A DNA stretch of 64,000 bases, from NCBI GenBank assembly GCA_037903475.1, contig JBAJFG010000126.1, forward strand, positions 558,001 through 622,000. The letters run 5' to 3'. Numbering within the stretch: position 1 is the stretch's first letter; each line of letters opens with the position of its first letter. Made by a program: the position numbers and the translations under genes. The notes beneath the pieces were generated by a model that had not been told where the DNA came from, did no database searches, and saw only the letters and a program-made list of their open reading frames with translations. The stretch is from Ancylostoma caninum (lineage: Eukaryota; Nematoda; Chromadorea; Rhabditida; Ancylostomatidae). Shown one piece after another: positions 35,779 to 47,884 of the stretch.

Positions 35779-36490
35779 GTCTGGCCGGACCTCCAGACTT
35801 CTATCGCATTATCCGCAGCACTAAGCATTATGAAAAATTGCACGTGACCGGTGTAGTGCAAATGATCTCTTGAAATGATTTATGCTTAGCTGGCAGTCAT
35901 GGTAATTCATATGATGAAGGTCAACGGGTCTATCCAAACAGCGGAGGTGGTTGATTTAGTGACAAAAGGAAAAGTGGAATAGGATGGAGAGGAGAATGTG
36001 GAAGAAATGAGCTACATCAGGACTGGAATATGAAGGAGGGAAAGGCGAAGCGGTTGTCGGCACGTTGACACGGCGCAAACGTACCCGTGCCGAGGCGATT
36101 CTCCACCTTTGCGCGCCGGCGTATCCTTATCACAACCTTGTTCCGGTTTCATGTCGTTTCCCCACATTTGGGGGATTTTCAGCGCTGCTTCCTATCACAG
36201 AATCGTCCTCCCCACTTTTCGGCGCCGGCGCACCGTCATCACAGCAGTGGACACATTCCCCCACTTCTGAGCACCGGCGCACCGCTATCACAGCAATAGA
36301 TCTGCCCACCCCACCTCAATTTTGAGCGCCGGCGCACTCTTATCACAGAAGTGGACCTGTCTTCTCCACTTTTGGGCGCCGGCGTACTCATATCACATCG
36401 TCGCGTCTACTGCATATCATATCACACGACCTTCTGCTCCATCTCATCCATACTCTACACCACAAAACCACACCCGTTCTTTACCTTTTA
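35779..36490 (-). mobile_element. Helitron A-related copy 6 (diverged)
   Basis: A shortened version of the 3' hairpin region (GTCTGGAGGTCCGGCCAGAC on the minus strand) lies at 35779-35803. Five diverged minisatellite units with gcgccggcgcac are at 36110-36400. The 5' end is not clear. Confidence 0.5.
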
Positions 36491-36504
36491 CATGGTCTCA
36501 TAAT

Positions 36505-36753
36505 AGGGCAATTTATACTGGATGCGTGCGACTGACGCGCGTGCGTCTATATGATGAAGAATAGGGCACAGTCGCATAGCAGTCGCATCGCAGTCGCAGC
36601 CCAGACGCACGCGTTTACGGCCTCGCGACGGCCGCGCGTTGTTTTCATTGAGGATGTACATGCCATGTTGACCGGTCTTCATCTAGAATCCTATACAAAT
36701 GGATGCGTGCGACTGACGCGCGACTGACGCACGCAACGAGTATAAATTGCCCT
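36505..36753. mobile_element. MITE with AGGGCAATTTATA ends, copy 1
   Basis: Inverted ends AGGGCAATTTATACT and AGTATAAATTGCCCT are flanked by the 3-bp duplication AAT. The interior is rich in gcagtcgcagcccagacgca-type sequence. A second complete copy is at 63301-63538. Confidence 0.85.
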
Positions 36754-36860
36754 AATCACGTTCACTAACCAATCGTAGGATTTCGCTACGGTCGGGATAC
36801 AGATCATCTTTCTTCTTATTAATTGGGAGTTCGTGCGTGTCTGTGCACGAGAACCAGCGG

Positions 36861-37073
36861 CGAAAAGGGAGTTGGGGGGGGCCACTTGGTATAAGTCGAT
36901 AATATGACCTGTCCTGCACGTACAGACTTGTTTGCATTTCAGGTAACTACTGTACATTAAGAATCCTAACAAGTCAGAGCGTTCTGGACGTGTCAGCTAA
37001 CAAGTCTGTACGTGCAGGACAGGTCATATCATCGACTTATACCAAGTGGCCCCCCCCAACTCCCTTTTCACCG
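36861..37073. repeat. Inverted repeat with G-tract, plus direct copy at 37600-37765
   Basis: Arms 36861-36935 and 37000-37073 are inverse copies carrying gccacttggtataagtcgat. A direct, more diverged copy lies at 37600-37765. G8/C8 runs occur in each. Confidence 0.7.
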
Positions 37074-37136
37074 AACCAGCCATCAGAAACGGAAACTGCC
37101 GACACGGCACATCTTCAGACATGTTGAATTTCTTAA

Positions 37137-37549
37137 AGGCAGTGTGTCATCTCGTCTTCGTGACTAAGCTTTTACCAGATTCTGAATCTCCTCGACACCC
37201 TGAATCCAACGGTATACCTAAAATGTTACAAAAATGTCTTTGAACCCTGCTTTCAAACGTTTTTCGGGAAAGGATTTGTAACAGTTTGTCGGGCCGAGTG
37301 GACGCGTGAAGCCGTTGATCTCATCGATCGGACACGTCTAGGCTCGTTGGCCAACACTGCAGACGTGGCGGGCTGCCAGCACATTCACGGACCGCTCTGC
37401 CCAGGTGGTACGTGAACCCTCCGGACCCTCCGAAAACGGGGTTTTCATCATTTTTATGGGTTTGACGTACATCTTTGGGACTAGCGTGACGAGGAGGGCT
37501 AGCGTCTCTTGGCATTTTCCGCCCACCGAAACGAGGTGACACACTGCCT
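37137..37549. mobile_element. TTAA element with AGGCAGTGTGTCA ends
   Basis: TTAA flanks both sides (37133-37136 and 37550-37553). Left and right ends are AGGCAGTGTGTCA, with CTCG shared just inside. At 413 bp it is non-autonomous. The ends resemble those of 16243-16706 and 34227-34692, so this is a family. Confidence 0.8.
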
Positions 37550-37817
37550 TTAAGTGACCGACAGTTGTACAGTTTTTCCACCACATTCAGAATGAATGAC
37601 GGGTGAAATGGAGTTGGGGAGAGCACTTGGTATCGGTCGATATATGACTTGTACTGCACGTTCTGACATGTTTGCATTCCAGGTAACTACTGCACATTAA
37701 AACAGCTAACAAGACAGAGCGTTCTGGGCGTGTCAGCTGAGCCCCCCCCCCCTACTCCATTTTCCCCTCAGTGAGGTAGGCCCATCATGAATTATAATAA
37801 CGAGCTTACTTTCTCTC

Positions 37818-37895
37818 TCTGTGTGTGTGTGTGTTTGTGTTTGTGTGTGTGTGTGTGTCAGTGTGTGTGTGTGTCAGTGTGTGTGTCAGTGTGAA
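37818..37895. repeat. GT-rich microsatellite
   Basis: Imperfect TG repeats with TCAG interruptions. The valine/cysteine frames across it are artefacts. Confidence 0.9.
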
Positions 37896-38260
37896 ACCAA
37901 ATTCGAGGGCGTGGCTTAGACCGAAGAGATACTCTACAACGGGTCCACTGTTGCTGCTCAGACATTCGAGCAGTACTAGCCTCGGTGGGCGAGGCCTGTT
38001 CCGCCCATCGCCCTGTCCATCCAGCATATGTTCAACAGTGTTGAAAATTTTATACAGTGCTGCCAAGTTGAGTCGCAATACTGACCAGTTGCCGCGCACC
38101 TAAGAACGGCAAAATTTTTTTCCGCACTGCTGCCATTGTGCAGCCGGACTTAGATCGGTTTCGTATCGATCGAATTTCGCCAGCACGATGACTCAATTTC
38201 GGCGCGCCGCGACGTGAAACATTTTCGAAAATGGTCACCACGCAAGCAATTTCTTAGGTA

Positions 38261-38581
38261 GCCGCTATACTCCTCGAGGAGTATAGCACCTTGCGTCGCC
38301 GTCGCCGGCGACGGCGGCCGCCAATGTTGGCACCCCTCGCAATCGATACGCACCGGCGCCGCAGTCGCCAACATTGGCGGCCGCCGATCGTCAATGTTGG
38401 CGACCAATCGATACGCACCGACGTCAGAGTCGCCAACATTGGCGGCCGCCGATGTTGGCGATCGCCAGTCGCCGGCGACGGCGGCCGCCGCCGCCGCTCC
38501 GCCCACAATCGATGCGTATCGGCCTCACAGTCGCCGGCGACGGCGACGCAAGGTGCTACAGTCCTCGAAGACTATAGCGGC
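38261..38581. mobile_element. GC-rich MITE with 50-bp inverted ends
   Basis: Both ends share GCACCTTGCGTCGCCGTCGC in inverse orientation over about 50 bp. The left end includes a perfect 22-bp palindrome centred on CTCGAG. The interior repeats GCCAACATTGGCGGCCGCC. No clear target duplication was found. Confidence 0.75.
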
Positions 38582-40138
38582 AGTGTTAGGACTTACATTA
38601 GATTTGTTGTGACCATCTCTATGGGTATGACATAATGAACGCCTTTTAATTGAACTCACATACCTCACCGGCTGGTACATCCACAAGATCATCGATATCT
38701 TGCTCTTTTGACATTTATAGAGGCATTCGTAGGATGAGCCACGCCAACCTAGGGAACTTAGGAAGTTGAATGATCCCTACTAGACTAATGTTTGAATCAT
38801 TACTTGTGATATGCAGAACAACCCCTTTCTAAACACTTCAGTTATTAAAGCGGTCCTCCAACGAGGCACTTGAGCAAATGTCCGCTCCACGAAGATTGAC
38901 TTCCTCAGGGGTCGAAAACTGCGCGTTCCAAAATCTCTTGGCGGAAGCGGTGCAGCCATCCCAGGTGCTGACAGCAACCACTTTTCTGAACAATACTTCT
39001 ACTCACACATACTCCCTTTGCTATTGTAAAAGCTAAGGTGCTCCAGGCGTGGAAACTGAATCGATAATGTTCAAACTGAATCGATCATGCTACAATAGTC
39101 ATAAACGAGAGATGAAAGCTGTTGATAACAGGGAATGGATCAGCAATGCCGCACTCAAAATGCGGAGAGAGAGGCAAGATGGAAGGCGACAGCGGATGAT
39201 CGTCACGTCTCTGACTCTCAGCGACTTCGACCTGGGGACCAATCACCTTCTTACTATTCCTTCAGCGTTTGCTACACATCGCTTAATGAACTTATATTCC
39301 AATCGCTCTATTATTGTCATTGCAATATGCAACGATCGGATAACTATAGTTAACGTTTCTAATCTTTTTTAAATAAATGTACGTCTAAGAACAGATCAAA
39401 AAAAGCACAACTGAGATTTAGAGGAGTGCCCGTTACATTCCAACAAAATTTGGTTGCATTTATAGTACATTGGAGTCCGAATCTATCGTTATCCGACCCG
39501 ACCGGACTCCGATGAAGTAGAACTACAGCTCTTGCTTGAGGAAAGCGTCCACAAAAAAAGAAAGACTCACCACTCGATAAGCTACCGATTTCACAAATGT
39601 AAATCAAAAAAATGTACAATCCACGTACTCTCGTATCACTTGCAAGAATTAAGGTGCAGTGCTCGCACGGATGGCCCTGCTCAGGCACTTTTAGGGAAGC
39701 GCCCGCTCACCCTTCTTTATTGTAGACGACCGCCCGCGCCCTCCTTATTATCTTAGCGGACTGGTCGCACAACCTATTTTATCTTAACTGACCAGCCGCG
39801 CACCCTTCTTTATCTCAGCTGACCAGCCGCGCACTCCAGTTGTGAATAAGTTATACTATGTGATATGCAGTATCACCTATCTCCATACAGACAGTGTAAA
39901 TATAGTTCATTCGGTCCCATGTTGGTCTGCCTTTCTTCAAAACATACCTCACGTGTGCGCATCACGAATAGGCGTGGTAAGTTGTAGTTTCAATTATTTT
40001 CAAACGTCCGATTGCAAATTTCCATGAGAGGGTGTATGGGAGGGGGTGGAGGGAGGGGTCGTGCTGGAGGGATGGGGATGGGGGTGGGTAGAGGGGTGTA
40101 TTAACCAGTGTAATCATGATGTATAATAACGGGTTTAC

Positions 40139-40139
<1 letters not shown>
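38582..40139. other. No gene recognised
   Basis: It contains the short element copy at 39461-39525 (ttggagtccga...ccggactccgatg) and loosely repeated ctgaccagccgcgcac units at 39765-39835. No exon structure was found. Confidence 0.45.

Positions 40140-40231
<92 letters not shown>
40140..40231. repeat. (TG)n microsatellite, about 46 units
   Basis: An uninterrupted TG run. The cysteine/valine and threonine/histidine frames over it are artefacts. Confidence 0.98.
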
Positions 40232-40233
<2 letters not shown>

Positions 40234-40467
40234 ACACGAAATTCGAGGGGTTCCCACCGTCCCCACTGTTGCATGAGGTAGTATTTTTTTGGAAGGATGT
40301 ACGCGGCTACTCTCGCATAGGGGCGATACCTCTCATCCTCTCATAGCACGTTCAAATGTGTCGCCAACAGTGTAGGTTCAATTTTGTTCTTTCCATGAAT
40401 TTTTGTGCACTTGGTTCTTTTTAACCCTTTATCCTTTTTTTTGAAGTTTTGCTTTATCTACCTTCAG

Positions 40468-40534
40468 CACCAAGCGAAGGCACCGCCTGAAAGAGGGACG
40501 AAGCAAGCGCGGATCCTATGGAAACAGCATGTAA
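40468..40534 (+). CDS. Possible last exon of an unknown gene
   Basis: A TACCTTCAG acceptor precedes a 67-bp basic exon (frame TKRRHRLKEGRSKRGSYGNS plus a last Met, then TAA). An AATAAA is at 40549-40554, 15 bases after the stop. No upstream exon was identified, so this is weak. Confidence 0.2.
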
Positions 40535-40559
40535 TGATGAAGATGAAGAATAAACAGCA

Positions 40560-41538
40560 AATCACCCAAATAAATTTTTTGTCTATGTAAAGCTATTACT
40601 CTATTCAATTTTGAACTGCTTTAAGCATCTGGAAGCGATTTTTTAACGTGGCCAGGGAGATAGTGTCGGAATGGGAACTATTTATAGCAGGGCCAGCCAT
40701 GAGCAAATTACTGAGAGCCTCCGAGCCTTGTAATAGTTGGCCCTAGTAAGATCGGATACCTCTTGACTGTTTCCGGAAGACTGCCACCCCCTAGTCTTCG
40801 CTTTTGGAGTGTACTACATTTTATGTGGTTAATTTTTGTTACCCAATGATGCCTCGCTGACACCTGGTGACTGTGGAGTTCCTTGGACTTCGCAGCAAGG
40901 TCTGATCCACTCTGGATTAGCGGGTAATCTGAATCCACTGAGGAGCGTGCATGAACTCTTCTACAGAATTTAGAATAACAGACTAATCACCTCTTTGAAA
41001 CACCTCCCTATTGCCACGTTTCGTTCATTTCTCCCTGGATATTCAAGGAAATTAAATAATTTCTTTGTTCTTGTTTTCGTGCCTGTGAATTTGATGATGC
41101 GATGATCATATTCACGTGGCTGGGGGACCACTCGCAGCACAACGACACATGTGGTATTAAGTGAGCTGCACCTACGGATGAGATCAGGCAGAAGTTTGGA
41201 TAATGTGCAACGGGCACACCATTGTACAGTGTGACAACAAAGTCTTTGGCCAACGACTTTATAGAAATCATTTCTTGCGCATTGTCAGGAACCCCATGAC
41301 TTTGTACTCGTGTTAGCTATCCAAATGTCCAAAACACACATGCAAAATTTCATAATCCATAGCTCTATTTGAACGTTGTATGATCTGCAAACATGAAACC
41401 AGGTAGAGACGGAAATGGCCGCAAGTAGAGTGTCGATGACATCTTTCCCAAGAACTTCATTTAATTGGCTCTACAAATCACCAATTTTCTGCCTAATATT
41501 CAAGAGGGTAGGATCTTTCTATCCTAGGGAGAACATTG
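40560..41538. other. No gene supported
   Basis: A minus-strand open frame at 41008-41271 has protein-like composition, but its length is within chance for this window and no splice partners were found. Confidence 0.35.
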
Positions 41539-41576
41539 CGTGAACTCAGGGTCAAGCGTACGATGGTAATTTACCA

Positions 41577-41632
41577 AGGGGGGTCGCCTCGGGGGGACCA
41601 GGGGGGTCGCCGGGGGGGGGGGGTCGTATGAT
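41577..41632. repeat. Subterminal GGGGGGTCGCC repeats (left end of hAT)
   Basis: Two full copies and one G-tract variant follow the left inverted repeat. Matching motifs lie at 50938-50985 near the right end, in the same orientation. Subterminal repeats are common transposase-binding sites in hAT elements. The G tracts could also form quadruplexes. Confidence 0.65.
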
Positions 41633-42034
41633 AGCTGCAAGGTAGGGCAGTGCATTTTAATTATTATTTTTTTATCTGGTGTTTAGCTGTAACATTGATA
41701 TTATTATTAGTGTTAATATAAAAGTAATACTAATTTAATTTCAGAGAGAACTTTGCAATGGCTGCGATTCCTAATGGATTGAAAGTGATTGCCTACAACT
41801 TGCGTAGACTTAAGTTGTTGTTTGAACGGTGTTGGAGACTTTTACGTTGCTTCATTCAAAAAGCTTTTATTCAGTTCGAACGCCATGGCAGAAGAAATGA
41901 AATGAAGACCATGCGGATTGCCGTGTAATAAAACTGAATGTCAATAAATGAAAAATACTCGGTTGATGTTGTGTTTTCAGTAGATGTGATGTGAATGTAT
42001 AATTAAGATAAATTTATTAGTTCTGATGCAGTAA

Positions 42035-45000
42035 CTACAGCGGAACCGAGCCAATAGAGAAGATGGACGATTTTGCCCTTTCGTTTTGGAGAAGGCGATG
42101 CTTAATCTCTTCGCTGTCGCTCCTATGATTAAGGCCGTGGAGGGTCATGTAACGTTTCACATGCAGAGAAATCGATTGATCAACAGCTCCTGTAACCAAA
42201 ACTTCAATTACTGTCAAAAACAGATTGTGAAAATGTCTATTACCTGTTGAAAGACTAGTTTCGACATCCTTCATCAGACTTCCTTCCTTCTCATAAGTTG
42301 AAGGTTTTCCTGGGCTGAGTCCGAGACCCGGGCTGGGGTGCATCCACTGATGAGCCAGCTGCTCTGGTTTAACGGTTAACAAACTGGGGCCATCGCGTTG
42401 AACACTGAAAAACATGTCCCAATTGGAGGTGAAAAGGAAAGTGGTAGGAAGATTGGAGATCGTACGTCATTAAATAATCGAGCGTGTCAGTATTGATGTT
42501 GCTTCTTTCCTCGCTAGATAGGCGATTCGCAGCGGAGAAGCTGCGCTCTGGATCAGCATTGCTGGCGGGAATCACAAGAACATATCTGATGGCCTGAAAG
42601 AAAGGAGGGGTCCGTAGAAATACTTCGGTGGGCAAAACCTAAGCGTATACCTGTGCCACTTCATCCGGTATTAGCAGAGCATCGGTGTTGTTGAGAAGAA
42701 CTTCGTAGAAATAAAGACTTCCATGCATTTCCCAAAGCCCTGGAGGCCATTTTTGAAAGCGTCGAACTGCACGAGAGATTCTCTTATAGAAAAGCAGCAT
42801 TTGTTCTCCTAGATCTTCGATATTGCAGTATCGTTCCAGTGCATCAATGGAACCGCGAATGAGATCTTCACGCAGTTGATGATTCAAGCCATCGTCGGGT
42901 TGCATATAATCTGGACAGCCTCGGTTAAAGAATGTTGCTCCCGGCGGGGTATGAAAGATGAAGTCGTTCGTGAAATCACCATTGAAGTCGATTATATCCA
43001 AGATGATATGCTTCTCTAGCGCATACATATCGGAAGCCTCTATTTCATGAACTCTCGACTCTCCAAGGCGATATTGTAGTCTATCGGCAACATTAGAGTA
43101 AAACTCGAAAATAGTTTCACTAACGGGTCCAGTAGGCTTTGAGTCTTCATACTCCTTTCCCAAAGTTGTTCGCTGCAGTTCATTGACGTCGAAGTCTGGC
43201 GCATCTTCAAGGTGGTAAGCCAGGTCGGGATCGTCGGGTTGAAGAACAGGCTGTCTAGCGTGATGTACAATTTCTAGATTTCTGAATTTCTTCGGTTTGA
43301 GTGCATCCTCTCTTCCTTCCGCATCCTCATCAGAGTCCCCGCAATATGAAGTCGAGTAGTCTGGGAACTCGGTGGGTTTGTAAGCAAGAAGCCAGTTGCT
43401 TTCTTCTGGACCAGCTCCTTCCCGTTGATGCAACGGAGTGAAATATTTTGAGAGATAGCTTTGCGTGAGACGGTGGTATTTTCCTTGTAGCGGATCAAAC
43501 GTCAGCAACATACCCCGTCCTGTCAGTCGTAGTTCCGTAGTGTGAGCAATTCCTGCCTCTTTCAATAAATAGTAAAGCGTCGTCCATTCTCGTGCGTAAT
43601 CAATGAAAAGAGCTTCTTCGTTCTGCAGCGCTAGTGACAGCCGTGTGAGTGCGTGCAAAGTGGTATTCACGTGGGATAAGGCGATGAATGTTCTGCCGTC
43701 CATCAACACCCAGTGGGCATGCTGAGCCCTTTTGACCGTTTGAGCGTTAAATTGGGCCTCGTTCTGGAGCAGCCGTAGACTTTCTAGAAGTACAGGGTAA
43801 ACCCTCAATATGTTGGATATCGAGTTTGCCAGGCTTGCAGACCATCGCACCTTGAAGAGTGCTCCCATTTGCAAATACGGGAAGCACATTTTTCTTGCAA
43901 CCTTCTTGTAGACCGTTCGTCCAGTTGTTCGGAGGGTTGAGCCAAAAATGTGGTATAATTCCATTACAACTGCCTGGACCAGCTTCATTACCTTCCCTTT
44001 TTGGTCGGCTACTGCTAGATTCAGCTTATGGGCCATGCAAATAGAGAGCACAAGGTTGTTGCGAGGATGCTCATCCTCAGCTGTTGTTTCCTGAATCATC
44101 CTCCTCAACTTGGAGTAGACTCCGCTGACCTGCCCTTGCATCACAGCGGCTCCATCGCTTGACATCGCCAGCATCTTTCTCATAGCGTAACTCTTGAAGT
44201 CCTGTGCCAGTCCAGCACCTTCAGACCAGGAGCGCATCTTGTCCATTTGAGTGATAAGCGCATTAACTATGTGATCTGCAGATTCGCTTTCAACGTCAGC
44301 AAGGAAGAGGTGGAACGTAACAGGTCGATGTTGGGGTGATACAGTTCTCAGAAGGAACACGATCCACTTGAGCCCACGGGATGAGAAAGATCCATCCATG
44401 AGTAAGGAGAAGGGAACGTTTGCTGTGATGATGTATTTAACGAGATCATACTTCATATGAACAGCAAACGAGTGGACCATCCTACGTACTGTCGTGGGAT
44501 CGCAGTGTGCACTGACACCAATCGGGCCTGACCTCATCGCCATAACCAGAAGTGGAAACTGAGTTGAGAAAGGGAGGCCTTTCTTCGCTATCATGTATGC
44601 TGATAATGTGGAAGTCACCGTTGCACCAATGTCCTCAGATGTTGTCCTTTCTCGAATCCGGGCTGACTCCTTCTTAAATTCGTCGATGTGTCCCTTGTGC
44701 TCAATCGACTCCTCGTGGGCATTAATACGAAACATGAGACGACTGATGCCGTACCGAGCTGTCCTGGACTGAGAGGCAGGAATATCGTGGAATCGTTTGA
44801 TGCACATGATATGATCCTTTCCTAGGAGGTTTGTCCTCTCGCCTGTCGATTGCCATTGCGAACATGCAAGAAATCCAACAGCTGGGTCGAACTCCTGTGG
44901 CTCCAACCTGTTGCACAGGGCGCATCTGATGAAGTCATCATTGGGGTGGTCTGGGTGTCGGTAGTATCTCAAATAAGTTTTGTCTCGCAGTTCACGTATC

Positions 45001-46307
45001 TGCTTACGAGTGAGTTGTTCTCCATCGATCCTCAGCTCCTGCAAATTTCGAGAGAACTCCTGCTCCTCTTCTTCGCTGCGATGTAGACCATAGCGAATTC
45101 TAAGATCGAGATCGTGCAGCTCTATCTCTGCTTTTTGAAGTTATCTTCTTTCTTTGAGCTCTTCCATCATTGTATTCACCACCGCAGCCGTGTGTCGCGT
45201 TTCGGCAGTGAGGGCCATTTGAGCTTCCGACTGAACTTTCTGCATGTTTTGGATGCCTTGCACCAACTCCAAAAGCGCTGCGACATTGCCTTCGAGCCGG
45301 CTGTAACGATCATCCGAGGGTAGAATACCCGCTGGTGCAATGGTTGCGTGAACAGGCACATCCAGGTCCGCATCAAAGTCTCGCGTGGATTCGCCTCCTG
45401 GTTCTGGTCCTCTTGAACCGCTCGCAGCAGAGCTGCCTGGAGACAAACGAGGTATGGAAGGATGGGGCGACTGTCCTCCTCCTATAGGTTGCGGCTGTGA
45501 TGGTGCTGGAGCTTCTACCTGAGGCTCCTCAACTGGCTTTCTGATAGGATCATCTGCTCGTCTGTTCCACTGGTCTAGAACCACCAAATGACCGTCCCCT
45601 TCACATGCATTGTCATACCCTGATGTCCTTCTGGTTACAGCCCAATGTGATCCACAAAATGAGATAGAATTCTCATCGGTTAGGACGTCTGGAGGAAGAA
45701 TATGAAAGGTCATAGGACGAGACACATCCGGCCAAACATCATCCAATCTATTCATGGGAAGAACTTGAGATATGTCGCTGGATGGTGTGAAAACGACGAT
45801 GTCAACTACCCGGGAAGACAACCAACGCTGGTCTTCTGTTGTGACATGTAGATTCTCCTCGTGGTACTTCTGTTTGGCGGCTGTAGTGGTCTCAACATAG
45901 CTGAACTTTTTCGCAAAGTAGAGCGAGTCTTTTCCGTGCAACACCATGTAAGCGTTGTGACCGTCACGGTAATGATCCTCGCTACGTACTTGCGGAGGCC
46001 TCGTCGAACTGGATCTCGTCAAATAGCCCAGTAAAGTTTTTTGCCCTTCCTCTGGTTTGTCACTTGGATGGTCGCAGTAAGGCCAGTTCACAAAACGGGT
46101 GCACCTTGCAGATCCATGCCTAAGGCTAAAGAAGTTAAAGTGGATTGTCTTGCTTCCGCGAGGGGAATTCCCCGGTGGAACCGTGGTTTCGCCTCCTGTC
46201 TGACTGCCGAGCACGAAGAAAGCATGATAATCTTCTTTGCTTTTGGGCAATTTCAGATTATTGAAATCCGCGAACGTTTTTGTGAAGAAGCGTCCTTGTT
46301 TATCCAT
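42035..46307 (-). CDS. hAT transposase, four exons, one in-frame stop
   Basis: Exons 46307-42651, 42593-42466, 42404-42244 and 42189-42035 join with correct phases through introns of 54-61 bp ending in TTTCAG, TTTTTCAG and GGTTACAG. Domain order: an unknown N-terminal region (about 240 residues), a proline-rich linker, a coiled coil, a CxxC...H BED-like finger (CALC), and the RNase H-like core. Numbered from the ATG at 45044, Asp217 (LLMDGS), Asp297 (SSDGAA) and the CMAH motif at 336-339 are present. The third acidic residue sits in ADPERSFSA in exon 2, inside the C-terminal dimerisation region. A single TAA at 45141-45143 divides the frame in the middle of the coiled coil, and both sides are in the same frame. 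An acceptor TTTTTTAG abuts the first ATG, so trans-splicing is possible. The protein would excise and insert the element. The stop means it is either dead, read through, or made as two proteins. Confidence 0.88.
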
Positions 46308-46442
46308 CTAAAAAACATCAAAAAAAAACTATATTCAAAAAAATGTTCATCATACCTAAACCTATGTATAATATAGATCTTTGAAGAATAAGTGGAGGCA
46401 ATTAAATTTAAAAAAAATTGAAAACGAAATGATGAGACTCAC

Positions 46443-46830
46443 CAGCCGCGACTTCGTATTCACGACCAGACTTGGTGAGACCATACTTGGTCAACTTCAA
46501 ATCATTCATTAATCCTTCATCTCGTCGACATTCCTCGGTAACGGCCAACTCGATGTACTGAAGATCCTTGGTGGATCGGAATTGCAGCGTCGATACCTCG
46601 CTGAGGTACCGGTGGCAAACAGCAGGTTCATCGGCAGTTAATGAGATGGTAAAAAAGCGAACGAGAAGCATCACAGCGTGCAAGGAGCTGGCGTGCTTGT
46701 TACCTGACGAGTGCGATAATTTAGTGACATAACCGTGACCTTTGGTATCGATTTGTGCTCCGTGCACTGCAACCAGCTTAATATGGCACTTCTGTGCTAG
46801 CAATACTAGCTTGGTTCGAGTTCGAAACAT
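46443..46830 (-). CDS. Possible upstream exon or ORF within the hAT element
   Basis: An open frame from Met at 46830 (MFRTRTKLVLLAQKCHIKLV) runs to a GTGAGT donor after 46443. It contains QIDTKGHGYVTKLSHSSGNK and KLTKYGLTKSGREYEVAA. Its phase does not fit the TTTTTTAG acceptor at the ATG of the transposase, so the two cannot be joined simply. The length is only modestly above chance. The function is not recognised. It may be a separate small protein of the element or a decayed first exon. Confidence 0.35.
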
Positions 46831-46846
46831 CTGCGTTAGGAACAGC

Positions 46847-46912
46847 GTTGGATTAGGGGTAAGGTGCCAGTGTTTCACTAGCAGGCCCGAGGTTCGATTC
46901 CTCGCGAGGGCA
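46847..46912 (+). pseudogene. tRNA-like sequence, 5' part degenerate
   Basis: A strong T arm (GAGGTTCGATTCCTC) is followed by GCGAGGGCA and preceded by a hairpin with CACTAGCAGG. The 5' acceptor strand that should pair with GAGGGCA is absent. It is a likely tRNA pseudogene or SINE head. Confidence 0.4.
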
Positions 46913-47177
46913 ATGGTTTTGCAAACAGTTCAACATGCTTTTTTCCTTCAGTACCAAAAAGAAAGTATGTAAAATCCTTGGTCAACACTTTCTTCTCAAT
47001 GTTCCACGTTTTATTTGGCTATAAATCGACTCGTAGGGTCCAATAAATATGCAGCTCAGAGTGCATTTCCGTAGATGACGTCCTATGACCTCTGGACATT
47101 CCATGGTGCTCCGAAACTGTGAAGGCGGTTTCCCAGAATCAAACCTTACAAGCATGCAAAATCTCACCGCTTCTCTT

Positions 47178-47530
47178 TTGGTAGAACTTTTTTTATGGCG
47201 ATAACACCACATAAGACGTGACAGCAAAATTTGTTAAATTTGAGGCCTGTTGACACTCTATAACTGGAGAAATGAGAAGGTCCTGTGAAAAATGACTCAA
47301 TGCATAAGAAAGAGCAAATCTTCCTCTATTGTAGCGTATTGAAACTGTTCCTCCATACAAAGCAACTGTGAAGTTATTCGCCTCAGATTATCACCACACT
47401 CTTAGGCCTGCCAAAAACTAGACTTTTTTTTCATGGCTTTTTTTCAGAGTATATGTGGGAGCTGATGGAATCTTAAATATGATCCTGAAAGAGGAAGTCA
47501 AGCTCTATATTCCTGCAAAATTTCAGCTCT
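47178..47530. repeat. Dispersed repeat copy 2, uninterrupted
   Basis: This is the continuous version of the repeat broken at 5127-6972. It provides empty-site evidence for the solo LTR and the TA-flanked element there. It lies inside the hAT element. Confidence 0.8.
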
Positions 47531-47884
47531 CAATGTTACCTGGGACGAGTTTTATTCCGTTGGTAAAGCGATGGTAAACCGTTGGTAAAAATGGCCATTT
47601 TCTCATGTTTTTACCAACGAAATTTCACCCAAATTTAACCTTAATAGACTTAATTTTTCTGAATGAAAAAATATGTACCAAAAAGCGCTAATCTTCCTGA
47701 TAGCAGAACGACTTTGGCCTTTTTTCTAGGTCACATGCTAACCCTTTTAAAATTCGTGAAAAAAAACCATACATTTGCACGTGTATGATTCTAACTCTGA
47801 GCGGAACAAAGCCACTCACGTGCGACTTTCATCGCTCAAAAAAGGCTATAACCACTTGTTTTTGTTTATAAACATGGGTATTTA

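Noticed and set aside
40116..40346. Cysteine-valine repeat frame and its threonine-histidine counterpart
   Set aside because: Pure translation of a TG microsatellite.
41008..41271. Minus-strand 87-codon frame with protein-like composition
   Set aside because: Expected by chance at this length in 64 kb and no neighbouring exon fits.
46041..46376. Plus-strand frame opposite the hAT transposase
   Set aside because: Shadow of the minus-strand coding exon.
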